From the NCBI GenBank assembly GCA_963575745.1, contig CAUYUJ010021170.1, positions 974,801 to 1,038,800 on the forward strand: DNA of 64,000 nucleotides, in the 5' to 3' direction. A program made the position numbers and the translations under genes. Of this stretch, positions 30,263 to 40,231 are shown one piece after another. Each line of letters opens with the position of its first letter. The first letter of the stretch is position 1. The notes below the pieces were generated by a model. That model saw only the letters and a list, made by a program, of their open reading frames with translations, was not told the origin of the DNA and made no database searches. Origin of the DNA: Prorocentrum cordatum. Lineage: Eukaryota; Sar; Dinophyceae; Prorocentrales; Prorocentraceae.

Positions 30263-31114
30263 GTGGAAAGAAGGGCGGCATACGTTGACATGAAGGGGGT
30301 GGGCCTCGAAGTGCGGTTGACCACGGCACATTTTCCACATTCGGAGTACACAGACGAGGAGGATGACGAGCTCATGATTCAGGTAGGGGAGATCGTTGAA
30401 GGCGGAAGGCGAAAAGGATTCACAAACATCTTGGGGGTGGATGCTAATGCAGTTATTGGGGTCAGCACGTCTACCGACGACTCGGACATTATCGGAGACT
30501 GCAGCTTTGGACAGCGCTGCCACCGAGGGGATCTGTTAGCAGCGTGGCTTCACGGCGTGCGTCTGGCAGCTGTAACCACGTACGCCGAGAAGACGTTCGA
30601 AGGAAGCTGGACCCAGCGGCAGTGGAGCACCGGCACCCGGAGGCAAATCGATTTCACGCTCATTGACGAGATAGCCGCCTCCTCCTTCTCGAGGTGGGGC
30701 GTGACGGACGCGTTGGACGGAAAATCTGACCACAGACCGTTCTGGGTTGACTTCGTTCTTGCCGGGCATTTGGTCAGACGACGGCAACGGAAGAAGCCTG
30801 TGGCCTCGTGGAAGCCGAAAAAAGATGAAGATGGGAAGCCGACGGTTTATCATCGGGGCTTGGACGAGCACATCCAGAACATCGATGGCGCAGGAGACCC
30901 TTCCAATGAAGTAGTTGCAGCTGCGGCTGAAGCGGGTGAGACAAGACAAGGTGCCACGAAGCCCAGGCACAGCTTAGACACGCAGGCGCTGCTAGCAGCA
31001 AGGCGCGCCGAGGACGATCCCGAGCGAAGGAAAGACTTATCGAAGAAAGTATGGAAATCGCTGCGCCGAGACAGGAGACGCAAACAACAACAGGAGCTGA
31101 AGCTTTGGTTATGA
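30263..31114 (+). pseudogene. LINE-3 endonuclease domain (N-terminus missing)
   Basis: The frame contains TTAHFPHSEY, LGVDANAVIG (the D-x-N strand), RRQIDFTLID and SDHRPFWVDF. The last three catalytic blocks of an EEP endonuclease are therefore intact, while the first block with the catalytic Glu is absent. A basic Arg/Lys-rich linker leads into the RT, which continues in an overlapping frame from 31051. Confidence 0.85.
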
Positions 31115-32954
31115 AAGGATCTGGGCTCGGTGCTTTGCGGCGCGTGGAACAAAGACATAAAGGATCCGATCGCACATTGCGAATGATAGACAAAAGCGGC
31201 AACGCACAGGCAGACCCAAATTCTATATGCGAGGTGTTCGCTTGCTTCTACGAGGACGTATACCGGGAGGAGGGTCAGAAGACCACGCCACAGGGAGACA
31301 CCTTTTACGAAGACAGCGTGACGAAGGAAGAAGTGAAGGCCGCTCTGAAAAAGCTCAAGAATGGAAAGACCGGCGCAGACGACGGACTTGTAGCGGAAAT
31401 GCTCAAAACTGGTCATCAGGGCTTGGTTCAAGTTCTTGCGGAATTCTTCTCGCAACTGCTTGGTGGAAGGCTGCTGCCGCCAAGCGAATGGAAGCTTACG
31501 AAGATGCGCGTGATCTTCAAGAAGGGGGATCCAGCGCTTCCCCAAAACTATCGCCCTATTGCCATCTTGCCGGTCATGACAGAACTCTTTAGCACAGTTT
31601 TGTACAACAGGGTGGCTGCGGACATATATTCGAAACTCTCACAAGAGCAATTTGGCTTTCGATCGGGCCGCGGGTGTGTGGATGCTGTGCATAGTGACTT
31701 ATGGCATAGTGTGCGTACCGTCATCGAGAAGTCGCTGGAGTGGGGAGAGGAGCTGTGGGTGGCCACGTTGGACGTGGAGAAAGCTTTTGACAGAGTCCAT
31801 CATTCAGCTCTCTTCGACGCTTTGGTAAACAACAACATCAATGCAGCAACTGTCGCAGTACTGCGGCGCATGTACCACGGAGTCAAAGGGTATGTCTCAC
31901 TTTGGGATGGGGCTGATAGCCGTACGTTCGACATTGACGGGAGTGAGGCAAGGCGACCCCCTGTCCCCGGTGCTGTTCAACCTCGTTTTGGACGGGGCCC
32001 TTGCGGAGGTCAGTAAAAGATGGAAGCGAAGAGGTTACGGCACCGACGTCGGACATGACTTTCGTGGGCATCGGCTTACCCATGTGGCTTTCGCTGATGA
32101 CCAGACGCTCCTGGCCAGGAGTTGGTTCTCTTTGAAACGCATGATTCTGACGTTACGGGACGCATTATTGAAGAGAGGTCTTTCTTTACACCCGACTAAA
32201 TACAAAGTGCAGACGAATCAGCCTTGGTTCGGCAGGGGCACGGTGCAACTCTCAGAAGGATTCTCAATCGATGTTTTGGAACAAGATATGACTTTAGATT
32301 TTCTTGGGACGGCGCTATCTCTGACAGACCCTACGGAAAAAAAAGTGATATCGAATCGCATCGCGTCCGGTTGGAAAAAAGTTCTGGTCGCTGAAGGGCT
32401 TGCTGCTGAACAAGGCGTACTCAACGAAGAAACGACTGCGCTTGTTCGATACCACAATCGCAGAGTGCGTGCTATGGGCGACGGAATCCTGGACCCCTCG
32501 GGCCGAGGAGCTCTGGCGATTGAAGACAGCTCAACACAGCATGCTTCGGCGCATTGCTGGAGGCAAAAGGAGAGAGGACGAAACGTGGGTAGAGTGAATG
32601 AAAAGGGCAACATCCAAAGCGAGGGACATGGCGAACGACTCCGCTGTCCGGGACTGGGAGGACGAGCACTTCCGGCGAAAATGGCGGTGGGCCGGGAAGC
32701 TGTCGAACTTCCACCATGCATCATGGGTGTATGCTGTCACCACGTGGCGCGACTCTCAATGGACAGCTGCGGTAGCCGACCTCGGCTCTGGGCGTCCACT
32801 CCGGCCTCTCCGGCGCAGATGGATGAAATTCGAAGATGTGCTCAGGCGGTTCTGTACAGACATGGATCTGGGAAACTGGCGGCGGCTAGCCGCGGACAAG
32901 GTAGAGTGGGAGAGCCGCGCTTCTGAGTTTGCACAGTGGGCGGCGCGCGCGTAG
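31051..32954 (+). pseudogene. LINE-3 reverse transcriptase and C-terminus, frameshifted
   Basis: The frame 31051-32016 carries LKNGKTGADDGLVAEML, LPQNYRPIAILPV, EQFGFRSGRGCVDAV and motif A ATLDVEKAFDRVHH. A shift near 31940 moves to the frame holding motif B GVRQGDPLSPVLFN and motif C FADD. A second shift near 32395 leads to RLRLFDTTIAECVLW. A TGA at about 32595 lies where related elements have Trp, followed at once by the rest of the C-terminus, MKRATSKARDMA, to the stop at 32952-32954. All catalytic Asp residues are present, so decay is recent. Confidence 0.85.
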
Positions 32955-33019
32955 CATGTAATATATTATTTGTCCTGCCCCTCGCGGGCCATTCTATGCC
33001 AGGACGTTCTGCTTCTGCT

Positions 33020-33032
33020 TCCAGTTGGATCC
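33020..33032. repeat. LINE-3 target-site duplication, right copy
   Basis: TCCAGTTGGATCC, identical to 30241-30253. Confidence 0.7.
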
Positions 33033-33122
33033 TACTAGATCCTCATCCCGCTCTGATGTAATCTCCTTCCATAACTTGACCGAGCTCTAACTAAATCCTT
33101 AATAGCATCATACTAAGGCTCG

Positions 33123-33153
<31 letters not shown>

Positions 33154-33175
33154 CCGTCTTCGTCGTCGTCGTCGT
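33033..33175. repeat. Degenerate satellite, right block, then (GTC)n
   Basis: Contains GCTCTGATGTAATCTCC and GCTCTAACTAAATCC, continuing the satellite seen at 30.1-30.25 kb, then CGTCGTCGT repeats from about 33121. Confidence 0.6.
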
Positions 33176-33357
33176 CGTCGCTACCCGACGGCGCAGGCGC
33201 CGGCGCTGGCGCTGCCTCAAGAGGGGGGGGGGGCGGTTCGACCCCCACGCCCCCTTTTGAGGGAGGAGGGGTGGAGTTCGACCCCCCCCCCTTGCAGTTC
33301 ATTACCAGCCTGGAACATATCCCTATCCCTGTGCTGGGCACCTCCTCATCACGATGC

Positions 33358-33404
33358 CAATCTTAGGGATTCCCTTATTTCTTGAGGGCGAATCCCTAAG
33401 ATTG
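33358..33404. other. Perfect 15-bp inverted repeat plus a third direct copy
   Basis: CAATCTTAGGGATTC at 33358-33372 pairs with GAATCCCTAAGATTG at 33390-33404. CAATCTTAGGGATA recurs at about 33426. It could form a hairpin. No gene context explains it. Confidence 0.6.
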
Positions 33405-33474
33405 TCATCGCCTTTGGGCGTGTCAATCTTAGGGATAGGGATACGTTCGAGGCCGGTAATCACTGCTGCGAAGC

Positions 33475-33680
33475 AGCGCCGCGCTGGCGCGCACGCCGCG
33501 GGCTGCTGCACCGCTCGCGCTCGGTGCACGCCCTGCCGTGCTGGAGCGCACGCCGCGGGCTGCTGGGACGCCTCCCGCCCGTGAACGTGCAGGTGCTGGG
33601 GCGCACGCCGTGGGCTGCTGGCGCGCTCGCGCTCGGGGAGGACCCGGTGCTGGGAGCGCACGCCTCGTTTCTGGCGTGCG
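33475..33680. repeat. Roughly 57-bp imperfect tandem repeat
   Basis: GCGCACGCCG-GGGCTGCTG recurs near 33489, 33547 and 33602, separated by variable spacers rich in CGCTCGCGCTCGG. Confidence 0.65.
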
Positions 33681-33699
33681 CTCGAGCGACACCCCCGTC

Positions 33700-34150
33700 T
33701 CTTGCCATCGCTCGGGGTGTCCATGCCCCGTACCTTGTTCGGTCTCGTGCGTGCTTTTTGTGGCTAGATGGTCCAGGATGCTCCTCGATGGTCCTCGCCG
33801 GGAAAAAGTGCACATGTCCGAGCGATGCCAAGGCATGTGCTCGAGCGACATCTCATTTGGGGCATGGCACATAAAAAAATGCGATAGGGGAGGGGTAAGG
33901 GTCGGGGCGGGGGGGGGCGCCAGGGTTCTGCCTAGGAGGGGATGACGATAAAGCTAGGGCGAGAAGAGATGAGGAGGAGGAGGACGATGAGGGTGATCAA
34001 GAGGATGGGAGGTCAAGAGACTGACGACAAGTGCTCGAACAAAACAATGCTTGTCGTTTTCGTGTTGCTTTCGCTTCTCCCTCGTGTTCTCTCCAGTCCG
34101 CCTTTGCGGCCAAACGAAGTCGAAACGAAAACGGAACACGAAATCGCCAA
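33700..34150. other. No gene recognised
   Basis: Unassigned sequence with G runs near 33910 and a GAGGAGGAGGACGATGAG stretch near 33970. Confidence 0.3.
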
Positions 34151-35220
34151 AACACCGTCGCCGCTTCGCCGACAATCCACCGAGCACGCTCCAGCCAGCT
34201 CCCGCGGCTCGCAGGCCGCAGCACATACCACCGCCGCAGCCCGCTGCAGCCGGTCGCCGCCTGCAGCCCGAGGCGGCGCCTCGCCGACACCACTGCAGCC
34301 GCAGCCTGCCATGCCAACAGAAGCCCGCGCCCTGCTGCCCTGCGGTCAAGACCGGCGCGCCACCGCCGCCGCCGCAGCTGCATGCACAGCCAGCCGCCGC
34401 AGCCCGCACCCCCGCCGCCGCCGCAGCTGCATCCAGTCCACAGCACAGCCCCCGACCCGCAGCCCACAGCCAGCAACCCACCCCGCGCCGCGGCCCGCGC
34501 CCGCTGCTCGACGCCGCAACATGCAACCGCGGCCGCCGCAACAGCCGCAGCCCGGCGCCTCCGCAGGCCGCGGTCCGCGGCCCGCAGCCCGCAGCCGCAA
34601 CCTGCGCCCGCAGCCCAAGCCGCGGCCGACACAACCCGCTCCCAGCGCTGCCGCAACCCCCTGCGCCACAGCGACTGCCTCAGTCGCAGCTCCGCCTTCG
34701 CCCCCTCAGCCGCTGCCACACCCATGCCCGTCGGACGGAAGAAGCGGGTAGAAACATGAAGTAGGAAGGCGTTGGAAGTAGATTGGGCTTCCGCCCGCCC
34801 CCTGAAGAGGAGGGAAGAAGGAAAACCACTCGAATCTTCAAGTAGGAAGGCGCCTAAAATATATTGGGATCAGAAGATCCCAGAATACCTACTTTCAACG
34901 ACAAGCGTGCATCCGCAACCGCACCCACAACGCCGCCGCCGCAGCCTTACTCGCAGCCTGCCGCAAGGGCCGTACACACAGCTACGACGTTGTCGCCGCG
35001 ACGTCGAGGCCCTCATCAGCCCGCAGCCGCGGGAGCCCACGGCCGCAGCACGCAGCCTCAGCCCGCAGCCCGCCATCCGGAGCCTTACAGCCGCAGCCCC
35101 TCAGCCGCAACCGCGCCCCGCTTCGGCCCGTCGCCGCGGCCAGCAGCCCGCAGCCCGCGTCCACAGCAGCACACGGGCGCGGCGTGCAGCCGCAACAGCA
35201 GCCGAAAGCCGCCGCCCTGC
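34150..35220. repeat. CCGCAG/CCCGCAGCC low-complexity block
   Basis: About 1 kb dominated by CCGCAGCCCGCAGCC words, with a less repetitive break at 34740-34900 that contains AAGTAGGAAGGCG twice. All three plus frames and several minus frames stay open for hundreds of bases, giving Ala/Pro/Arg-rich translations. That pattern comes from the repeat and does not support a gene. Confidence 0.7.
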
Positions 35221-35269
35221 TCTCACTTCCTTCCTCCTGCATCCTCCGCTCTGCTCCCTCCTCGCTGCC

Positions 35270-35312
35270 TTCCTCCTCCTCCTCCTCCTCCTCCTCCTCC
35301 TCCTCCTCCTCC

Positions 35313-35357
<45 letters not shown>

Positions 35358-35372
35358 GCATCCTCCTCCTCC
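35270..35372. repeat. (CTC)n then (ATC)n microsatellite
   Basis: CTC trinucleotides to about 35310 followed by ATC trinucleotides to about 35355, then a second short CTC run. Confidence 0.95.
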
Positions 35373-35469
35373 TCGTACTGCTTCCCCCCTCCTCCATCTC
35401 CGCCACCCCCCTCACTCCCCATCCTCGCCACCACCCTCAAAACAAGAATCTCTCCTCCATCCTTCGTCC

Positions 35470-35780
35470 AACCCGATGAACACTGAATACTAACAGGCCC
35501 AGACGTACAGACCGTGGAGGGGCAATCGAAACAATAGACAGCAGTTCCCGCAATGGGTATGTGGAACTAGGAATGGAAGGGATGCGCGTTTTCCATGGAA
35601 GACGTGGAGGTGGATATCTGCGATGCTACGCGGAGGAGCATGGCATACATGAAGGATCGAGAAGCTCAACGAACGAGCGCAATACTACTCTGCATGCCGC
35701 TCCATCAGACCACTTCTTTCGAAATACTGTGCATACCTGTGCTCCTGGCCATGGTAATGTGTCTTCACATTCCAGCTGCC
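35470..35780. other. No gene recognised (3' flank of the FFDDN-family gene)
   Basis: Directly downstream of the stop of exon C on the minus strand, so it may include that gene's 3' untranslated region. Nothing else seen. Confidence 0.3.
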
Positions 35781-36415
35781 TTAATATATATCGTCTGGGG
35801 AGGATTCGTCCCTTGTGAGTGAAATCTGACAGTCGTGTTTCCTTAGACCCTTCCACGGGTCGTACGTGTCCTCAATTTGCGCCGAGTCCAAGCTGAAGGA
35901 CATGAAACATCTCAATGCCTTCACCTTCCGCATGCACCTAGCTAACTTCTGCCTCGCCTGCAACTTTCGCTCGAAGCGCCTTTCGCGCTGCACCACCTCC
36001 TTGACAAAGTAGAGCCTGTCGCTGATGGCTTCCAGCGCCTCGGCGCGGCACAGGTGCGTCAGCAGGAGGGAGCTTGCCCACTGCGGGCTCTCTGGGCTGT
36101 TGATCTCGACTGGGTGCACTATGTGCGTCTCGCTGTAGCGAATGTTGTCGTCGAAGAACATGTCGTGCGTGCTGGTGCTGGCGGAGGCATCGAAAAAGAA
36201 GACCTTGCCAGCCGTGGACGACTGCTTCTTGTTTTTCCAGTGGAAGAAGTGGTCCCGCAGGGCGAAGGTGCCCGTGGTGGAAGTGAGTTTCCGGACAAAC
36301 TCGCCGATCTCGGCCTCCGAGCCGGAGCGCACGTCCACCCCGGTGAAGGAGTCGTAAAAATCAATGCTCGGCGCGACGTGCTTGAACCTGCCCTCGCCCG
36401 GCTGGTCGATGGTAC
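35781..36415 (-). CDS. FFDDN/HIV-family conserved protein, exon C (3'-terminal)
   Basis: The exon begins after CAG at 36416 with GT ACC ATC, in phase with exon B, so the join reads LVMG-TIDQPGEGRF. It encodes FYDSFTGVDV, TGTFALRDHFFHWKNKKQ, AGKVFFFDAS, the signature MFFDDNIRYSETHIVHPVE, then a basic helical C-terminal region ending at 35781. I recognise the pattern (FFDDN, several residues, HIV) from uncharacterised proteins common in dinoflagellates and other protists. The FFDDN block resembles HAD-hydrolase motif IV, but catalysis is not shown. Some C-terminal residues may be intron read-through. Confidence 0.7.
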
Positions 36416-37606
36416 CTGCGCCACCACAACGCCAGATTCTGACACACGCCCGTGAGCATGTCTCCGATGCCTCCAGGGAGGGCAGCGGCGCGTAGAAACG
36501 GCGGCTTTCATCGACGGTCTACACACCGCGATCCTTCCCTGAGGGCCAGGAGCAATCCAGTGGGGGGCGTCTGCATATTTGCTATTGCTCGGCCTAGCCC
36601 GAATCCATATTTCCCCGGGGTAAGTTGAATGGACTGGGCTAGATTAACCTGGTCGCACCCGTTTGGCAGCCATTGTATGTTCGGCCAGCAAGTGCGCAAC
36701 CTGTGGCATCGCCAATGCCAGGCCGCTTTATAACCGACCACCGAGTGCGCGTCCCATGGCGCAGGCAGTTTCCTTCTCGGCCGCCGAGCTCGTCCCCTAT
36801 TGCGCAACCAATAGCAGACCAGTGTATTTTTGATCGCCGCGTTTCCGATTTATGGCGCATGCAAAAATTGCAAGCATATTCATTCTCGGACTCCGAGTAC
36901 GCAGACTATGGCGCGGCCAATGGCAGGCCTGGCTATGTTCGAAAGATGAATGCGCAACCTCTGGCGCACCCGGCGGATGGCGCAACTTACGGCACAACCA
37001 ATGGCGCAATCCACGGCGAAACTGATGGCTTAACCCGTGGATGGCACGGCCAAGAGCAAGGCATTTTATTCTCGGACTCCGAGTGCGCAATCTGTGGCCA
37101 ACCGATCGGGTCTGGTGATTTGTGCTCGGCCGCAGGGTGCACAAAATACACGGCGCAACCCATGGCGCAATCCATGGCGCAGTGTATGGCTCGACCTGCG
37201 CAGGGCGCAATCAGTGGCGCACCCCGCGGATGGCGCAACCCATGACGCAGCTTCTGGCGCAACCCGTGGACGGCACAGGCAATGGCCGAGGCAACCTTTG
37301 GCACAACCCACGAAGGGCGCAGCCCATGGACTCAACCTACAAGCGGCACAGCCCATTGCGCAACCGGTTGATCCCGCACCCCACGGAGGCCACACGGGCT
37401 AGGCCTGGGGTGTGCTCGCCGTCTGGGCTGGCGGTGGCAGGGCCGACGCGGCGAGTTGTCGTGTGATGGTGCCGTAGGTAGAGAGAGAGAGAGAGAGAGA
37501 GAGAAACAAAAAAAAAAGAGCCAACACAACATCACGCACATACACTTCTGGAGGCCCGCGCGGAGCTCAAACCGTGCGCGGTGATGCTATTTTGATGCCG
37601 GGGTGC
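36416..37606 (-). other. GC-AG intron B-C of the FFDDN-family gene (1,191 bp)
   Basis: The donor is G|GC (37606-37605) and the acceptor is GCAG|GT ending at 36416, inferred from reading-frame continuity between exons B and C. Most of it is filled by TGCGCAACC-ATGG repeats. GC donors are known to be common in dinoflagellate introns. Confidence 0.65.
36560..37400. repeat. TGCGCAACC-ATGGCGCA short-unit repeats inside intron B-C
   Basis: Loose 9-bp-based repeats of GGCGCAACC and CCATGGCGCAA. A larger unit starting TTCTCGG-C-CCGAG recurs at about 36774, 36883 and 37069. Many units contain the palindromes TGCGCA and CCATGG. Confidence 0.75.
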
Positions 37607-37760
37607 CCATCACGAGCTTAATCCCGGAATCGTCCCGGAAAAAGGTCCCGCACTGGTGCGGGCTCGACAGGGAGATCCGGTAGTCGGGCTGCCCGTCCCT
37701 GCCGTCGAAGACCGCCCCGGGGAACAGCGGGTGCCGGCCCTCGCAGAACATGTTCAGCTC
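37607..37760 (-). CDS. FFDDN/HIV-family conserved protein, exon B
   Basis: This 154-nt exon encodes ELNMFCEGRHPLFPGAV, FDGRDGQPDYRI, CGTFFRDDSGIKLVMG. It is preceded by a CTGGAG acceptor ending at 37761 and followed by a GC donor at 37606. Reading phase joins it to exon A (VVAE-ELNMFCEGRHP) and exon C (LVMG-TIDQ). These blocks are the ones I associate with this family, in the expected order. The small size and lack of an own start make it visible only through conservation. Confidence 0.7.
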
Positions 37761-37859
37761 CTCCAGGAAGGCGGGAGACCGCATATGCACTTCGGACGAT
37801 ATGCACTCTGGGCGGTGTAATATGCACATGCAAACCAAATAAACCATCATCGGCTACAG

Positions 37860-38278
37860 AAGAGGGTGACCCTATGCAGGAGTACCCTTTGGTGCGCGGC
37901 TTGCCAGTCGCTGCTTGCGATGCGGCAGTGGCGGCCTGCGCGCTTGGGCTTGGACCGCCCCCCACGCGCCACCAAAAGGTTCCCCCTGCGAAGGGCCACC
38001 CCTGCGTGATTACGTGCAGCCGACGTCTGCGAACGACGGGCTCCCGTCGGCGCGCGGGACTTCCTCCCAGCTCCGCACCTCACTGCTGGGCGCGCGAGGC
38101 ATGCCGGTGGCGGCGCCCAGTGCAGGGAGGGTCTTTGCCGCAGACGGAAGTGTGCCGCCCAAAGGCGTCGGAAGTACGCGTGAAGTGGCGTTCTCTCGAC
38201 CACCCCCGACGGATCGATTTGCGCTACGACTTGGGCCCTGTGCCCTAAGCCGGCTATCTAAGCGTCTCAAACAACCGG
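37860..38278. other. Intronic sequence, no gene recognised
   Basis: Lies between exon B and the GAAAAGTGC array. Short frames without recognisable domains. Confidence 0.3.
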
Positions 38279-38775
38279 GGAAAGACGCGAAAAGTGCGAA
38301 AAGTAGAAAAGCGCGAACAGTGCGAAAAGTAGAAAAGTAGAAAAGTGCGGAAAGTGCGAAACATGGAAACGTAGAAAAGTGCGAAAAGTGCGAAATATGC
38401 AAAACGTGCGAAAAGTGCGACATGTAGAAACTGCGAAGAGTGCGAAAAGTGCGAAAAGCAGGAAAAGTGCGAAACTTAGAAAAATGCGAAAAGTGCGATG
38501 AGTGCGAAAAGTGCGACAAGCGCGAAGAAAAGTGCGAAACTTAGAAACAGTGCGAAACGTGTAAACAAAAATACGAAAAAGAGGAAGAGTAGAACATTGC
38601 GAAACAAACGCGAAACGTAGAAAAGTAGAAAAGTGCGATGAGTAGAAAAAGCCCGAAACGTTCCGAGAAGTCAGAAAGTATAACAGTGCGAATTGCGCGA
38701 AACGTAGAGCAAAACACGCGCGGGGAAGGGCGAACCTCTTAACAACGCGAAGCGCGAGAAATTGGAAAAACGCGA
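38279..38775. repeat. GAAAAGTGC 9-bp array (sense on plus strand)
   Basis: About 500 bp of GAAAAGTGC, GAAAAGTA and similar units, degenerating toward the right end. The reverse complement of the same unit forms the array at 50835-51058, at the opposite end of the same intron. Confidence 0.9.
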
Positions 38776-38939
38776 AACGCCCGAATGTTCAACAGTTACT
38801 TGAACGAAGCGAGTGGGAACGGCAGGAGGGGCAAGATGATGAGGCGGCCGTTTTCCACTTTTCTGCTGTTCCCGCTTCTAATATTGTTGTTGCTTTTCGC
38901 GTTTCTCCTCTTCCCCCGCTGTTTAATGTTGGTGCGTAA

Positions 38940-39150
38940 TTGCTGCCATCGTCATCATCATCATAATCTTCACCATCACAAACATCATCAGGTTCATCAC
39001 TCATCACGCCGTGACCATCATCCTCGCTTACCACTGTGCCATGACCATCGCCATCATCACCCTCGTCACCATCATCACTGTCATCGACAGCATCGGATTC
39101 AGCATCGCCGCCACCACACATCACACACACACACACACTCACCCACTCAT
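38940..39150. repeat. CAT/ATC repeats and (CA)n
   Basis: ATC/CAT trinucleotides from about 38945 to 39110, then a short CACACA run to 39150. Confidence 0.85.
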
Positions 39151-39179
39151 TCGCTCACACACGCGCACTCATCTTGGAG

Positions 39180-39485
39180 AGGTCTCGAGCGGGAGCTTCG
39201 TCTGTGAGTAAATCGCGAGGACGTCTCAAACGGGAACTCCTCTGTGAGTGCATCGTGACGAAGTCTCTAGCGGGAGTTCATCCCAATGGGGCCCCCGCCT
39301 TCTATTTTTTCCCACGCGCAGGTCATCCGACCCCTGCAACCGTTGTCATTTCTGGGTTCCTCGGGCTTGAATCGGGAATCCCCTTCTCCTCTCCCCGAAC
39401 TCCGACCTCCGGTTGGTAATATGACCAACGGCTTGCTCTGGCTCCATCGGCGAGAGGCGTCTGAACGGCTTGTTCCGCGCACAGG
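39180..39485. other. No gene recognised; short duplication
   Basis: The phrase AGCGGGAG-TTC-TC followed by TGTGAGT or similar repeats about three times between 39185 and 39275, suggesting a roughly 40-bp degenerate repeat. Confidence 0.35.
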
Positions 39486-39489
39486 CAGA

Positions 39490-39705
39490 GACGGAAGAGA
39501 AGGAGGATGAGGAGGAGGATGAGGAGGAGGCGAACGAGAACGAGGACGAGGACAAGGACAAGGACGACACGGACGAGCACGAGGGGAGAGGAGGAGAAAA
39601 GAGGAGGAGGAGGAAAAGGAGGAGGAGGAGCAGGAGGAGGAGGGCTAGGAGGTGGAAGCGGTGGAGAAGGAAGGAGGAGGAGAAGGAGGAGGAGGAGCAA
39701 TGAGC
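39490..39705. repeat. (GAG)n/(GAGGAC)n array
   Basis: Purine-rich GAG and GAC trinucleotides, about 215 bp. It lies beyond the 3' end of the older LINE. Confidence 0.9.
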
Positions 39706-40231
39706 AATGAGCAACGCGCGGGGAGTTCAAATGAGCTGCTCGACTCACACCAAGAAACCTGGCAAAGAACTCTGCGCAACCCGACTTAGTGGGGTGCGGG
39801 TTATCACTTGAAAGAGACGGGGCAGCCCACGCTGGCTGGACCAGCACTGCCCCCGACCAGTAGCGAACCTCCATGACGCCACGCAGGCGTACTGGGAGGG
39901 GCCACCTAAGGGACCGACGGTTAGCTGGGTCCTCGGCCTTTGCTACTGCCTTTCCCCCTGCGCGGGGCCCGCTTGGGCGCTACCACAAGGGGGATCATGG
40001 GAAGATCAGCCTGCTGATGCGTGGCAAAAGCGGGGGTCCGAAAAGGATCTGAAATCACTCCCCTGGCCACTAGGCTTGCCAAACGAACACTACCTGAAAA
40101 AGCACCCCTGTTGGGCTGTGAAGATCTCCTCACATCCCCCTCCATCCTTCCACGGCTGCTACTCCTACTCCTATCCCCCTCCCTCACGGGCCTCACAGGC
40201 CTCGCTGGTCCACCCGAGCCCAGGACCTGAT
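39706..40231. other. No gene recognised; probable 3' flank of LINE-4
   Basis: Sequence after the LINE-4 terminal stop on the minus strand. It may include LINE 3' untranslated sequence. Confidence 0.35.

Larger units (their letters stand above)
30254..33019 (+). mobile_element. LINE-3: 5'-truncated non-LTR retrotransposon
   Basis: A 2.77-kb insertion between identical 13-bp direct repeats. It begins inside the endonuclease domain and ends with an RT C-terminus and a short AT-rich tail region closing with TTCTGCTTCTGC. It shows two frameshifts and one nonsense change. The RT sequence is close in kind to the LINE at 43.6-47.2 kb, so they are probably one clade. Confidence 0.85.

Noticed and set aside
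34150-35220. Overlapping Ala/Pro/Arg-rich frames of 200-270 codons
   Set aside because: Three plus frames are open at once because CCGCAG-type repeats lack stop codons.
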